In this document: in pieces, positions 1 to 8,581 of the stretch | Numbering within the stretch: the first letter of the stretch is position 1 | Layout of the letters: the number at the start of each line of letters is the position of its first letter | Assembly: GCA_018401115.1 (NCBI GenBank) | Contig: JAGYKX010000005.1 | Location: 806,001-870,000, forward strand | Source of the DNA: Flavobacteriaceae bacterium | GTDB taxonomy: Bacteria > Bacteroidota > Bacteroidia > Flavobacteriales > Flavobacteriaceae | Length of the DNA: 64,000 nt | Reading direction: 5' to 3' | The notes under the pieces: model-generated | Database searches by the model: none | What the model saw: only the letters and a program-made list of their open reading frames with translations | Told to the model about the DNA's origin: nothing | Made by a program: the position numbers and the translations under genes

Positions 1-17
1 TATTGATCAGAAGTAAT

Positions 18-49
18 AAAAAAAACCACCCTTTGGGTGGCTTTTTTTT
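18..49. terminator. Bidirectional rho-independent terminator
   Basis: A 6-bp GC stem (CCACCC/GGGTGG) with a TTT loop is flanked by an A-tract on the left and a T-tract on the right, so it can work on either strand. On the minus strand it lies just after the PorP/SprF remnant. Nothing identifiable precedes it on the plus strand inside the window. Confidence 0.85.
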
Positions 50-69
50 ATTATGTTCAGCCAGAATGG

Positions 70-358
70 TTAGTCTTCATTTTTATCTGCCACTTTCTTT
101 TCAGCTACATCGCTAAATTTATACCTTAAAATAAGTTCATGGGTATTAGCTCTTAAAGCAGGAGATGAAGTTATCTGACCACGCAGCCCTGTACCCTATA
201 CTAGCAAATGCTCCTGGAGCACCTGTAGTCGCTGGGTTATACAAGCTCATATTTTGTTCAAAAAATAAAAAACTAGACTGCTGCTGGGCATAAGAGCTAC
301 CTAAACTCCTTGAGCTAAATAGTAGTAAAACTATATTTTCATCTTTAATAAATTTTTA
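70..358 (-). pseudogene. Decayed PorP/SprF family type IX secretion membrane protein remnant
   Basis: This stretch carries no intact ORF, but the minus strand reads as both ends of a PorP/SprF protein. One frame (about 358 to 190) gives an N-terminal part with YAQQQSSLFFEQNMSLYNPA, the family's typical post-signal QQ...NPA segment. A second frame (about 195 to 70) gives the C-terminal part GLRGQITSSPALRANTHELI followed by LRYKF, the usual closing beta strand, and a TAA stop. About 200 or more middle residues of a roughly 300-residue family are missing, the two ends are out of frame, and the ATG at 342 runs into a stop after three codons. I read this as an internally deleted, frameshifted relic. 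An intact family member sits at 9564-10508. Confidence 0.8.
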
Positions 359-425
359 TGGCAAAAATACATGAATTCACTTATTTGAGATTTACTACAA
401 AATGCTTTTGACGTACCTTTAGAAT

Positions 426-782
426 ATGCAAACAACTTTGTCACTTTACTTTATGTCTAGCCTATATATTTTTGGAGGTTTTGTGCACTTTGTAAAACCA
501 AAAATATATTTAAGAATTATGCCAAGTGCTATTCCGAAACCGCTAATTATGGTCCATTTAAGTGGTGCAGCAGAGATAATACTAGGGGTTGGTGCATTGT
601 TTAAAGAAACTAGAAATATTGCTTTGATTGGTATTATACTTATGTTAATACTATTTCTATGGGTACACTTTTATATGCTAAGCGGAGAAAAGGCAGCTGC
701 CGGAATACCAAAAATCATATTGTATTTAAGAATTCCACTTCAATTTTTACTCATGTACTGGGCATATAGTTATTGGATCTAA
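426..782 (+). CDS. DoxX-like family small membrane protein
   Basis: A 118-residue integral membrane protein with about four hydrophobic helices. The pattern of GGFVHFVKP near residue 17 followed by SGAAEIILGVGAL near 46 matches the DoxX-like family, whose bacterial members are inner-membrane proteins of mostly unknown function. The length is normal for the family. The start is the first ATG; a weak box TACCTTTA lies 5 bases upstream, so the transcript may have a very short leader. It is followed 24 bases later by the TIGR03643 gene, which has its own promoter box. The family call is fairly safe; no substrate or partner can be inferred. Confidence 0.75.
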   Translation: MQTTLSLYFMSSLYIFGGFVHFVKPKIYLRIMPSAIPKPLIMVHLSGAAEIILGVGALFKETRNIALIGIILMLILFLWVHFYMLSGEKAAAGIPKIILYLRIPLQFLLMYWAYSYWI

Positions 783-799
783 TTTCTTTCATACCTTTG
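773..799 (+). promoter_or_regulatory. Bacteroidete-type promoter for the TIGR03643 gene
   Basis: TACCTTTG at 792-799 matches the -7 consensus TAnnTTTG, with a TTG 16 bases upstream at 773-775. The ATG follows 7 bases after the box, implying a very short 5' UTR. Confidence 0.6.
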
Positions 800-806
800 T
801 AAGGCT

Positions 807-1085
807 ATGAAAAAAGAATTTACAGAAATACAATTAGACCGAATTATAGAAATGGCTTGGGAAGACAGAACTCCTTTTGAGGCCATAACTTTTCAGTTTG
901 GCATCTCTGAACAAGAAATTATTGAAATAATGCGTACTGAGATGAAACCGAGTAGTTTTAGAATGTGGCGAGCCAGAGTTCAAGGAAGGGCCACCAAACA
1001 CGCCAAACTAAGGTCAGAGGCCGTAGGCCGATTCAAATGTAATATGCAGCGTCAAATTAGTGGTAATAAAATTTCCAAACGATAA
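807..1085 (+). CDS. TIGR03643/DUF2805 family protein
   Basis: A 92-residue basic, soluble protein. The opening FTEIQLDRIIEMAWEDRTPF and the later SSFRMWRARVQGRATKHAK are the hallmarks of the TIGR03643/DUF2805 family. That family is widespread in Bacteroidetes, cyanobacteria and proteobacteria, and its biochemical function is not established. The N-terminal half reads like a helix-turn-helix (GISEQEIIEIMRTEM), so a nucleic-acid role is possible, but this is inference. The length is full for the family. It is transcribed from its own TACCTTTG promoter and stands alone between the DoxX-like gene and the convergent nuclease gene. Confidence 0.8.
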   Translation: MKKEFTEIQLDRIIEMAWEDRTPFEAITFQFGISEQEIIEIMRTEMKPSSFRMWRARVQGRATKHAKLRSEAVGRFKCNMQRQISGNKISKR

Positions 1086-1191
1086 ATTACCCAAAAAACG
1101 CCTAGTACAATTTTTTGAGTTTTTACTCACTTGAAAAGCTTCTTGACATAGCGAATCTATATGTCGCTAAGTATTAAAAGCCTTTAGTGAT

Positions 1192-1962
1192 TTAGCCAAA
1201 TAAGGCCTCTAATAGTTTTGCAAGCCTAAGCCCGCCCTTTTGAAGCTGGTCTCTCATAACTCCAGTATATTTATAAGCGTATTCATACCCTAATTTGCCG
1301 TTTTGAGGCAAGTCTTCATATAATTTTTTTGTGATGAGTTGTCCCTCTTTCATCCAATCTAAAGGGGTCCCTTTCATCATTTCTTTGCGCGCTCTTTTAG
1401 ACAGCCTAGGAGATTCTTTGGCTAATTCAGAGTAACTCATACCGTAATCATCAATCATATTACTGTCCCAAACCCTATGTAAATTAGTGCTTTTCCCAAA
1501 CCAAGTGAGCTTTACGTCATTACCTCCTTTGTCTTCTGGACGGCCCATATGCATAGGCTGGTGAAGATCTCCAATGAAATGAACCAATAACTTTAGATGA
1601 AAAGCTTTTTCTTCTTTACTTGAATTCACATCTTTTATGGTATTTATACAAACCTGAATGCCTTGAATTATGTCTCCTTTAGGGTTGGCTGTTTCTAACC
1701 TATAATTTCCGTTTAAAGGTAAATTCACATAATGCCATGGACCGTATTTTCTGTAATTGACATCTGATTTTATGTCATCGCCATAATTGGAAACAAGTGC
1801 TAAAGATTCACCGTCTAATAATGCTTCAATCTTTTTGAGTGCCTTTTTACTAAGCACTGTAGTGGCTATTTCTCCTACTGTTCTATGACCTGTTTTACCC
1901 CAATCTTCACTGGTAGCAAAAATAGATTGTGACGCTAATAAAAAAATAATTAAAAATCTCAT
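1192..1962 (-). CDS. S1/P1-type zinc-dependent nuclease
   Basis: A secreted single-strand nuclease/3'-nucleotidase of the S1/P1 family, 256 residues. A signal peptide (about residues 1-16, ending IFAT) leaves the mature protein beginning near the conserved Trp (W21). That Trp is the N-terminal zinc ligand in this family, so cleavage may fall just before it. The other probable ligands are visible in order: H26, D62, H77 (WHYVNLP), H128 and D132 (HFIGDLHQPMH), H138, H162 and D166 (LHRVWD). All three zinc sites therefore look intact. It is probably periplasmic or extracellular and used for nucleic-acid or phosphate scavenging. It is divergent from the DUF5916 gene at 2083; no promoter box is clear on its side. 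Confidence 0.93.
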   Translation of the reverse strand: MRFLIIFLLASQSIFATSEDWGKTGHRTVGEIATTVLSKKALKKIEALLDGESLALVSNYGDDIKSDVNYRKYGPWHYVNLPLNGNYRLETANPKGDIIQGIQVCINTIKDVNSSKEEKAFHLKLLVHFIGDLHQPMHMGRPEDKGGNDVKLTWFGKSTNLHRVWDSNMIDDYGMSYSELAKESPRLSKRARKEMMKGTPLDWMKEGQLITKKLYEDLPQNGKLGYEYAYKYTGVMRDQLQKGGLRLAKLLEALFG

Positions 1963-2052
1963 GTGAACATATTTTATGTAAAAATAACTGAACCCAAGCT
2001 ATTTTTTGCAAGGGAATGTGAAATTATAATTAAATAAAAATATTAAATAACG

Positions 2053-2060
2053 TAAATTTG
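2053..2060 (+). promoter_or_regulatory. -7 promoter box upstream of the DUF5916 gene
   Basis: TAAATTTG is an exact match to TAnnTTTG and lies 22 bases before the ATG at 2083. No clear -33 TTG is visible at the right spacing. Confidence 0.45.
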
Positions 2061-2082
2061 AAGAACCGCCAAACTCAATCCC

Positions 2083-4278
2083 ATGAATAAAACCTTTTGG
2101 TTCTTATTTCTTGCATTAACTACCACCGCATTCGGTCAGAATAAAGAAAAAGAAATCTTTGTAAAATTTATAGATCAACCCATATTAGTTGACGGAGATC
2201 TTTCTGAAAATATATGGGAAGAAGCTTTTGAAACTGCTGATTTTCAGCAGTATTTCCCTTCAGATTCTGTAGTAGCAAAACAAAAAACAAGTATTAAAAT
2301 GCTTTATGACCAAGTAAATCTCTATTTGGGTGTTAAAGTGTACAACTCCGGAAATGATTTCGTCATTCCCTCTTTACAAAGAGATTTTAGGGCAGGCAAC
2401 AATGACAATATCAGCTTTATATTTGACACTTTTAACGATGGAACAAATGCCTTCCTTTTCGGCATCAACCCCCTTGGGGTTAGAAGAGAGGCTTTGATCT
2501 CGAATGGAGGCTCTGATCTAAGTGGCTTCACTACATCTTGGGATGTAAAATGGCGGGGGGAAACAAAAATAAATGATGGGTACTACACTGTTGAAATGGC
2601 TATTCCACTTACCTCAATGAAATTTAAGGAAGGAGAAACCAAATGGAGGTTTAACAGTTATAGGTTTGACATGCAAGAAAATGAAACCAGTACCTATTCA
2701 AATATTCCTCAGAACCAACTCATATTTAATCTTGCCTTTATGGAGGATATGGTTTTTGAAAAACCATTGGGTAAATCTAGAACCCCCCTAGCACTTATAC
2801 CCTACGTAAATGGCATTTCTCAAAGAGATTTTACAATATCAGACTCAGACGCGCAATATAAAATTGGGGGTGATGCTAAACTGGCCATTGGCAACGGAAT
2901 GAATCTTGACTTAACTTTAAATCCTGATTTTTCAAATGTAGAAGTAGACAATGTGGTTACTAATCTCACCCGATTTGAAATATCACTTCCTGAGAGAAGA
3001 CAGTTTTTCATAGACAATAATGATTTATTTGGAACATTTGGAAATGAGCGAGATTCTAACCCGTTTTTTTCGAGAAGAATAGGATTGGCTAAAAATAAAG
3101 ACGGTGAAACAATTGAAAATAGAATTATTGGTGGAATGAGATTAAGTGGAAAACTTTCTGAGGATTGGCGCTTAGGTCTTTTGAGTATTCAAACAGATGA
3201 AGATCTAGAAAATGAAATTGCCAGTAACAATAACACCATGTTTTCGCTTCAAAAAAAACTATTCTCAAGATCTAATATTGGCCTATTTTTCATTAACCGA
3301 GAAACTTTTAAGGATTATGGCTTCATTAGCCCTCAAGAAAAGTACAACAGGGTTTTTGGTATTGATTACAACTTAGCCAGTGCAGATAATAAATGGGTAG
3401 GTAAATTTTTCCTTCACCAATCAATTACCCCTGAAATTGAAGATAAAAATGGTACTGGAGGATTGGAGCTAGTCTATAATTCAAGGTTTTTTAATTTCGG
3501 ACTAAGAGGCAACTATGTAGGAGCTCAATTTAATTCTGATTTGGGTTTTATAAGAAGAAAAGATATTATTGCCGCTAGACCCTTTGTAGAATTTTCATTC
3601 TGGCCTAAAAAAGGAAAGGTGAACAATCATAACTTAAGATTGAGTCCCAATGCTATATGGAGGCCAGGTCTGGACTTGCAAAACACAGATTTCACCATGT
3701 TTAGTTCATGGACTACTAAGTATCAGAATCAATCAGAATGGTCTGCCAGAATGTTTAATAGATATACATTCTTAACAGAGGGATTTGATCCTAGTAACAC
3801 AGATGGTGCCGTTTCACTTCCTGCAAATGTAGGTTACCACTACACTTCTTTTGAATTGCGGTACCAATCAGACAGAAGAAAAGTATTTTCTTATTCTTTT
3901 GAACCTGGTTTTGGTCAATTTTATAATGGACGCAGAAACGTTATTCAAGGTAGTTTAAACTTGAGATTACAGCCCAAAGTAATTGTTGGACTTCAGTATG
4001 AATACAATCAATTGAGAATGCCTGAGCCTTATACTGATACAGATATTTGGCTCATTAGTCCAAGGGTAGCTGTAACCTTTAATAAATCCATTTTTTGGAC
4101 CACCCTGATTCAGTACAGCAATAGAAATGATAATTTAGGCTTGAATAGTAGATTACAATGGAGATTTGCCCCTTTGTCTGATTTATTTTTGGTCTATAAT
4201 GACAATTATTTTGTTACTGATTTCGCCCCTAAGTTCAGGTCTTTAAATTTAAAATTCACTTATTGGCTAAATATTTAA
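2083..4278 (+). CDS. DUF5916 domain protein with N-terminal CBM9-like domain (outer membrane)
   Basis: A 731-residue protein with a signal peptide ending TTAFGQ. The mature N-terminus (about residues 25-210) resembles the carbohydrate-binding CBM9-like fold that precedes DUF5916, with DGDLSENIWEEA near its start. The remainder, rich in alternating aromatic beta strands such as LNLKFTYWLNI at the end, fits the DUF5916 beta-barrel. DUF5916 proteins are common in Bacteroidetes and are presumed outer-membrane proteins; the ligand is unknown. The gene is full length and followed after one base by a HAD phosphatase gene, so the two are probably cotranscribed. A -7 box is present upstream. Confidence 0.88.
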   Translation: MNKTFWFLFLALTTTAFGQNKEKEIFVKFIDQPILVDGDLSENIWEEAFETADFQQYFPSDSVVAKQKTSIKMLYDQVNLYLGVKVYNSGNDFVIPSLQRDFRAGNNDNISFIFDTFNDGTNAFLFGINPLGVRREALISNGGSDLSGFTTSWDVKWRGETKINDGYYTVEMAIPLTSMKFKEGETKWRFNSYRFDMQENETSTYSNIPQNQLIFNLAFMEDMVFEKPLGKSRTPLALIPYVNGISQRDFTISDSDAQYKIGGDAKLAIGNGMNLDLTLNPDFSNVEVDNVVTNLTRFEISLPERRQFFIDNNDLFGTFGNERDSNPFFSRRIGLAKNKDGETIENRIIGGMRLSGKLSEDWRLGLLSIQTDEDLENEIASNNNTMFSLQKKLFSRSNIGLFFINRETFKDYGFISPQEKYNRVFGIDYNLASADNKWVGKFFLHQSITPEIEDKNGTGGLELVYNSRFFNFGLRGNYVGAQFNSDLGFIRRKDIIAARPFVEFSFWPKKGKVNNHNLRLSPNAIWRPGLDLQNTDFTMFSSWTTKYQNQSEWSARMFNRYTFLTEGFDPSNTDGAVSLPANVGYHYTSFELRYQSDRRKVFSYSFEPGFGQFYNGRRNVIQGSLNLRLQPKVIVGLQYEYNQLRMPEPYTDTDIWLISPRVAVTFNKSIFWTTLIQYSNRNDNLGLNSRLQWRFAPLSDLFLVYNDNYFVTDFAPKFRSLNLKFTYWLNI

Positions 4279-4279
4279 T

Positions 4280-5089
4280 ATGATCATAAAAATGCTTTGT
4301 TCTGATTTAGATGGAACTTTACTTGGGCTAAAAAATAACACAACACCAAAGTGTAATAAGGTATTTAAAACATATAAAGACCGTCTAAAAATGGTACTTG
4401 TGTCTGCTAGAATGCCAAGTGGCATGTATTATATTCAGAAAGAATTAGGCATTGAAGAACAGCCCATAATATGCTTTAATGGCGCGCTGGTCATGCAGGG
4501 TAGCAAAACATTAAGCAGCCATTACATTTCGCTAAATCTGGTCGCTGAAATATCTGAACTCAGCAATGAATTTAAAGTTGCTGTTGGTCTATATTCCCAT
4601 GATCAGTGGACGGCTCCTTTTAGAAGTGAACGAATAGACAAAGAAGAGTTTAATACCCAAACCAAAGTGATTATAGAATCCAATTTAACTACACTTAAAA
4701 GGTGGGAAGCACAAAAAATAGGGGCTCATAAATTAATGCTAATGGGCGTAAAAGAAAATATAGACGCGTTATTTGAAACGCTTGTTGCCCAATATTCCTC
4801 TGATCTTGGGGTGTATAGATCCAATGACACCCTAATTGAAATTACCCCAGGAGGTATAGACAAGCTAAGCGCTATTAAATCTTTACTAGACCACAATATT
4901 GGTTTAGAAAACATTCTGGCTTTTGGAGACAACTTTAATGACATTTCCATGCTTTCTGCTGTGGGTTACGGTGTAGCAGTAGAAAACGCAAGAGAAGCCG
5001 TAAAAGAAATTGCCAAAGAAACTATTGATTCATGTATCAATGATGGTGTAGCAAATTTTTTGCCCACATTTTTAGACACACGTTTGTAG
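4280..5089 (+). CDS. Cof-type HAD-IIB family phosphatase
   Basis: A 269-residue cytoplasmic hydrolase. Motif I is CSDLDGTLL near residues 7-15, motif II is the VSAR segment near residue 40, and motif IV is AFGDNFNDISML near 215, all intact. The long cap between motifs II and III places it in the Cof/HAD-IIB group, whose members dephosphorylate sugar phosphates, nucleotides or flavin/pyridoxal phosphates. The exact substrate cannot be read from the sequence. The start follows the DUF5916 stop by one base, so translation is likely coupled. An internal ATG at 4292 is an alternative start. Confidence 0.9.
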   Translation: MIIKMLCSDLDGTLLGLKNNTTPKCNKVFKTYKDRLKMVLVSARMPSGMYYIQKELGIEEQPIICFNGALVMQGSKTLSSHYISLNLVAEISELSNEFKVAVGLYSHDQWTAPFRSERIDKEEFNTQTKVIIESNLTTLKRWEAQKIGAHKLMLMGVKENIDALFETLVAQYSSDLGVYRSNDTLIEITPGGIDKLSAIKSLLDHNIGLENILAFGDNFNDISMLSAVGYGVAVENAREAVKEIAKETIDSCINDGVANFLPTFLDTRL

Positions 5090-5138
5090 ACTTCAAAATT
5101 TAAAAACAAACCAATACACTTTTTAAAATCTTTTTAAA

Positions 5139-6401
5139 ATGAATGACCCGTTAATAATAGAAGACACTATTGTATTTGGACTTTTAGCTGCTTGTCTAGG
5201 ATTTGTCTTTTTAACCGCTAACAGCAACAATAACTTCTGGAAAAGATTTTACACCTTTATCCCTGGAGTACTGATGTGCTATTTACTCCCCTCATTCTTG
5301 GTGAGTTTAGGAATTATATCTGACAGTCATTCTAAGTTATATTTTATGGCCAGCAGGTATCTATTGCCAGCAGCTTTAGTGCTAATGACCTTGAGCATAG
5401 ATTTAAAAGCCATTGCTAGCTTGGGAAAGAAAGCGCTCATTATGTTTTTCACTGGAACGCTAGGAATAGTTATTGGTGGGCCAATAGCCATTCTTTTGGT
5501 ATCTATTTTCTCTCCTGAAACTGTTGGCGGAAATGACTTTGATGCTATTTGGAGAGGTCTTTCTACCATAGCTGGAAGTTGGATTGGAGGTGGAGCCAAT
5601 CAGGCTGCAATGCTAGAGATTTTTAACTATAACCCAGAGAAATATGGTGGTATGGTTTTAATAGATATTGTCGTAGCCAATATTTGGATGGCTATATTAT
5701 TATTAGGTGTAGGTAAAACTGAAAAAATTGACCGTTGGCTGCAGGCAGATACCTCAGCACTTGAATCTCTTAAAATTAAGGTCGCTAAGTTCCAAGAAAA
5801 AGTAAATAGAATTCCAACAACCAATGATTATATGGTTTTATTGTTGATTGGTTTTTCTTCTGTTGGATTGGCTCACTTGGCTGGAAATTATCTCAGTGAA
5901 TTTTTAACGGAACAGTTTTCTTTTGTAGCAAACAAAAGGAGCTTTGCGTCATTTTTAGGTTCTTCATTTTTTTGGATGGTAGTCATTGCAACTACTGTTG
6001 GTATTATTTTATCTTTTACTAAGGCTAAAAACTATGAGGGCGCTGGGGCAAGTAAAATAGGTGGTGTTTTTATTTACATCCTAGTAGCTACTATAGGCAT
6101 GAAAATGGACCTCAACCAAATTTTAGACAATCCAGGACTTATTGCAATAGGTTTTATATGGATTACAGTCCATGCTGCATTATTAATTATAGTTGCTAAA
6201 ATAATTAAAGCCCCTTTCTTCTTTCTAGCAGTAGGGAGCCAAGCAAATGTAGGAGGAGCAGCCTCTGCACCTGTAGTTGCAGCTGAGTTTAGCCCATCAC
6301 TGACCTCTGTTGGTGTTTTACTAGCTGTTGGCGGTTATGTTATTGGAACTGCGGGAGCGCTATTTTGTGCCTATTTAATGGAAATTGCTTCTAATTTTTA
6401 A
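5139..6401 (+). CDS. DUF819 family membrane protein (putative permease)
   Basis: A 420-residue integral membrane protein with about 10-12 hydrophobic helices. The pattern GSWIGGGANQAAMLEIFN near residue 148 and GSQANVGGAASAPVVAAEF near 365 is diagnostic of DUF819 (YjcL-like). These proteins have two related halves with Gly/Asn-rich motifs resembling those of carboxylate transporters; transport activity is inferred, not shown. The length is normal. It lies 49 bases after the HAD gene with no terminator between, so the DUF5916-HAD-DUF819 genes may form one unit. Confidence 0.88.
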   Translation: MNDPLIIEDTIVFGLLAACLGFVFLTANSNNNFWKRFYTFIPGVLMCYLLPSFLVSLGIISDSHSKLYFMASRYLLPAALVLMTLSIDLKAIASLGKKALIMFFTGTLGIVIGGPIAILLVSIFSPETVGGNDFDAIWRGLSTIAGSWIGGGANQAAMLEIFNYNPEKYGGMVLIDIVVANIWMAILLLGVGKTEKIDRWLQADTSALESLKIKVAKFQEKVNRIPTTNDYMVLLLIGFSSVGLAHLAGNYLSEFLTEQFSFVANKRSFASFLGSSFFWMVVIATTVGIILSFTKAKNYEGAGASKIGGVFIYILVATIGMKMDLNQILDNPGLIAIGFIWITVHAALLIIVAKIIKAPFFFLAVGSQANVGGAASAPVVAAEFSPSLTSVGVLLAVGGYVIGTAGALFCAYLMEIASNF

Positions 6402-6462
6402 TATTTTTTTATTCCATAACTTAAAGAGTTTAGCCATCTTTGTGGCAAACGATTCAAAACCA

Positions 6463-7170
6463 ATGAAACATTACATTTTAGGATTACTCACAATTGCATT
6501 GATCAGTTGTAATCAAACTCCATCTATAGACAGCATGACTGTGTCTGGGCAAATTAAAGGTTTAAAGAAAGGTACTTTGTACCTGCAGCATATTCCAGAT
6601 AGCACCCTTGTCAATATAGACTCTGTGCAAATTGACGGTTCTGGTGACTTTGTATTCGTGACCAACATTAAAAGTCCAGAAGTATTTTATTTATATTTAA
6701 ATAAAAAAGATAACAACGATATAAATGACCGTATTACCTTTTTTGGAGAGCCTGGTAATATTCAGATAGAAACAAAATGGAATACCTTTGATATGGACCC
6801 TGTAATTAAAGGCACAATCACTAACGACATCTTCATGGAATACGCTAAAATGATGTCTAGGTTCAACATCCAAGACATGATGGTCATGGAAAAAGCCGTA
6901 ACAGCTTTAAATGATAATAACCAAGTGATTTTAGATTCACTTCAAAAAGCAGCAGATAAAAATGCTTTAAGAAGGTATTTATTTGTGCTTAATTTTGCAT
7001 TAAATAATTCAGACTCTTATGTAGCTCCTTATGTCACTTTAAATGATGCTGCTAATGCTAATGTTAAATTTTTAGATTCTATATATAACAAACTCACACC
7101 AGAGGTAGCGACTTCTAAATATGGAAAGCAACTAGACAAATTTATAAAAGAGCTTAAATCCAAAAACTAG
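6463..7170 (+). CDS. DUF4369 domain lipoprotein
   Basis: A 235-residue predicted lipoprotein. I chose the ATG at 6463 rather than the longer track ORF because it begins a clean lipoprotein signal (MKHYILGLLTIALISC) with the lipobox cysteine at about residue 16. The mature N-terminus (VSGQIKGLKKGTLYLQHIPD) matches the DUF4369 beta-sandwich that precedes thioredoxin-like domains in Bacteroidetes. No CxxC thioredoxin domain follows, so this is a DUF4369-only protein with a helical C-terminal half. It is probably anchored in a membrane facing the periplasm. Function is unknown. A bidirectional terminator follows. Confidence 0.82.
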   Translation: MKHYILGLLTIALISCNQTPSIDSMTVSGQIKGLKKGTLYLQHIPDSTLVNIDSVQIDGSGDFVFVTNIKSPEVFYLYLNKKDNNDINDRITFFGEPGNIQIETKWNTFDMDPVIKGTITNDIFMEYAKMMSRFNIQDMMVMEKAVTALNDNNQVILDSLQKAADKNALRRYLFVLNFALNNSDSYVAPYVTLNDAANANVKFLDSIYNKLTPEVATSKYGKQLDKFIKELKSKN

Positions 7171-7191
7171 TAAAGGCTCATAACCATACAT

Positions 7192-7228
7192 AAAAAAAAT
7201 GCCCGCTTTAAAGCGGACATTTTTTTTA
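7192..7228. terminator. Bidirectional terminator between convergent genes
   Basis: A 10-bp stem TGCCCGCTTT/AAAGCGGACA lies between A8 and T9 tracts. On the plus strand it has one C-A mismatch. On the minus strand that position becomes a G-U pair, so the hairpin is slightly better for the 7248-7520 gene. It separates the DUF4369 gene from the convergent small gene. Confidence 0.85.
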
Positions 7229-7247
7229 TAAGAATACTACAAAAATA

Positions 7248-7520
7248 TTAAGCAGAAAGCTTATTGAGAGCAGTAACTAATTCTGTTGCTTTTGTTTCAA
7301 GGTCATTTTTAACTGACTTTAAATGAGCAGAACGATTGTCTGCTTTTTTGTCATTAACTCTTGCGATAAGCCCATCGAATACTTCAATTGCTTGATCAAT
7401 TAATACAGATCCTTCTTTTGAATCTAAATTATTAGTCGCAGCTTCCCAAAGGTAAACCGCTTCAATGATATCTCCTAATACGTAGTTAATGTCTTTTTTT
7501 AAGTCTTTTATGCTAGCCAT
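7248..7520 (-). CDS. Conserved hypothetical small helical protein
   Basis: A 90-residue acidic protein that looks entirely alpha-helical, with no signal peptide and no cysteines. I do not recognise a named domain. Heptad-like stretches such as VLGDIIEAVYLWEAATNN and the Lys/Glu-rich C-terminal half suggest a helical bundle or dimer. It has its own very good promoter (TTG, 19 bases, TAATTTTG) and its own terminator, so it is a monocistronic gene rather than an ORF artefact. It is probably a lineage-restricted cytoplasmic protein; no function is proposed. Confidence 0.75.
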   Translation of the reverse strand: MASIKDLKKDINYVLGDIIEAVYLWEAATNNLDSKEGSVLIDQAIEVFDGLIARVNDKKADNRSAHLKSVKNDLETKATELVTALNKLSA

Positions 7521-7542
7521 AATGCTATTTTTTAAATTTTGA

Positions 7543-7572
7543 CAAAATTACGTTTTTTAGACGTAACTCCAA
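7543..7572 (-). promoter_or_regulatory. Promoter of the small helical protein gene
   Basis: On the minus strand TTG (7572-7570), a 19-base spacer and TAATTTTG (7550-7543) match the bacteroidete consensus at both elements. The ATG at 7520 is 22 bases downstream of the box. Confidence 0.7.
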
Positions 7573-7597
7573 CTATGATTTAAAGATAAGAAAAGAA

Positions 7598-8569
7598 CTA
7601 ATATTGAACCTCTAGTAAAACACAGCCTTCAGTACTGATAATTTTAACGTAATTACTGTTAGCGGGTATTAGTACCGTTTCTCCATAAAGAAAATCTGCC
7701 TCTCCGTAGCTGTTCTGAATTATTCCACTGCCTTGCACACATATATACACTTTAAAACTATCTTGTGATAATTTATCTATATGATATTCCCCTTGAACTG
7801 GTAAGTAATTTGTTGTAAAATAGGGCGTTGCTATTATTTGATTTCGCGTATTTGACTTTGAGGTATAAACACACTTTTCTTTGGAATCAGCTTTAAAATT
7901 AATCGCATCTACAGCTAATTCGGTATGGAGTTCCCTGAAATTTCCTTGAGCGTCTTTTCTGTTAAAATCATACACCCTATAAGTAACATCTGAGGTCTGT
8001 TGAATTTCTGCTAATAATATCCCTGCTCCAATGGCATGAACCGTTCCTGCTTCTATAAAAAATGAATCTCCTGAACGAACGGGATGTTTTTCCATAAAAG
8101 CTTCAATAGTACCATTAGCTATACACTCTTGGTACTTTTCTGGAGTCATTTCTGGGGTAAACCCAACAATTAAGGAAGCCTCAGGGGTAGCATCCATTAC
8201 ATACCACATCTCATTTTTTCCTAATGAATTATGTCTTTCCTTGGCTAACCGATCATTTGGATGCACTTGAATACTGAGATTTGCCGCTGCATCTAAAAAT
8301 TTAATGAGTATAGGGAATTGAAGTCCAAAGTCTCTAACCACCTTGTGACCTAACAAATCAGAGGAATAATTTGCTATTAGATCTGTTAACAAAGTATCTT
8401 TAAAAATGCCGTTTGCCACAACTGAAACACTTCCTTCTACTGTAGAAATTTCCCAACTCTCCCCTACTCCCTCAAAGGAATTCTCTTTAGATAGAAAAGT
8501 TCTAAGACGGTTTCCTCCCCAAATTCGCTCTTTTAAAATGGGTGAAAATTTAAGTGGATACAATGACAT
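7598..8569 (-). CDS. manA: Mannose-6-phosphate isomerase, class I
   Basis: Interconverts mannose 6-phosphate and fructose 6-phosphate using zinc, feeding GDP-mannose and polysaccharide synthesis. The 323-residue length fits the short Bacillus-type class I enzyme. Zinc-site motifs are present in order: QVHPND near residue 100, KNEMWYVM near 118 and AGTVHAIGAG near 172. The C-terminal cupin half (about 245-323) is intact. The gene follows queD on the minus strand with 12 bases between, so idi-queD-manA is a likely operon although the three pathways are unrelated. Confidence 0.93.
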   Translation of the reverse strand: MSLYPLKFSPILKERIWGGNRLRTFLSKENSFEGVGESWEISTVEGSVSVVANGIFKDTLLTDLIANYSSDLLGHKVVRDFGLQFPILIKFLDAAANLSIQVHPNDRLAKERHNSLGKNEMWYVMDATPEASLIVGFTPEMTPEKYQECIANGTIEAFMEKHPVRSGDSFFIEAGTVHAIGAGILLAEIQQTSDVTYRVYDFNRKDAQGNFRELHTELAVDAINFKADSKEKCVYTSKSNTRNQIIATPYFTTNYLPVQGEYHIDKLSQDSFKVYICVQGSGIIQNSYGEADFLYGETVLIPANSNYVKIISTEGCVLLEVQY

Positions 8570-8581
8570 TGCAAGGATTTA

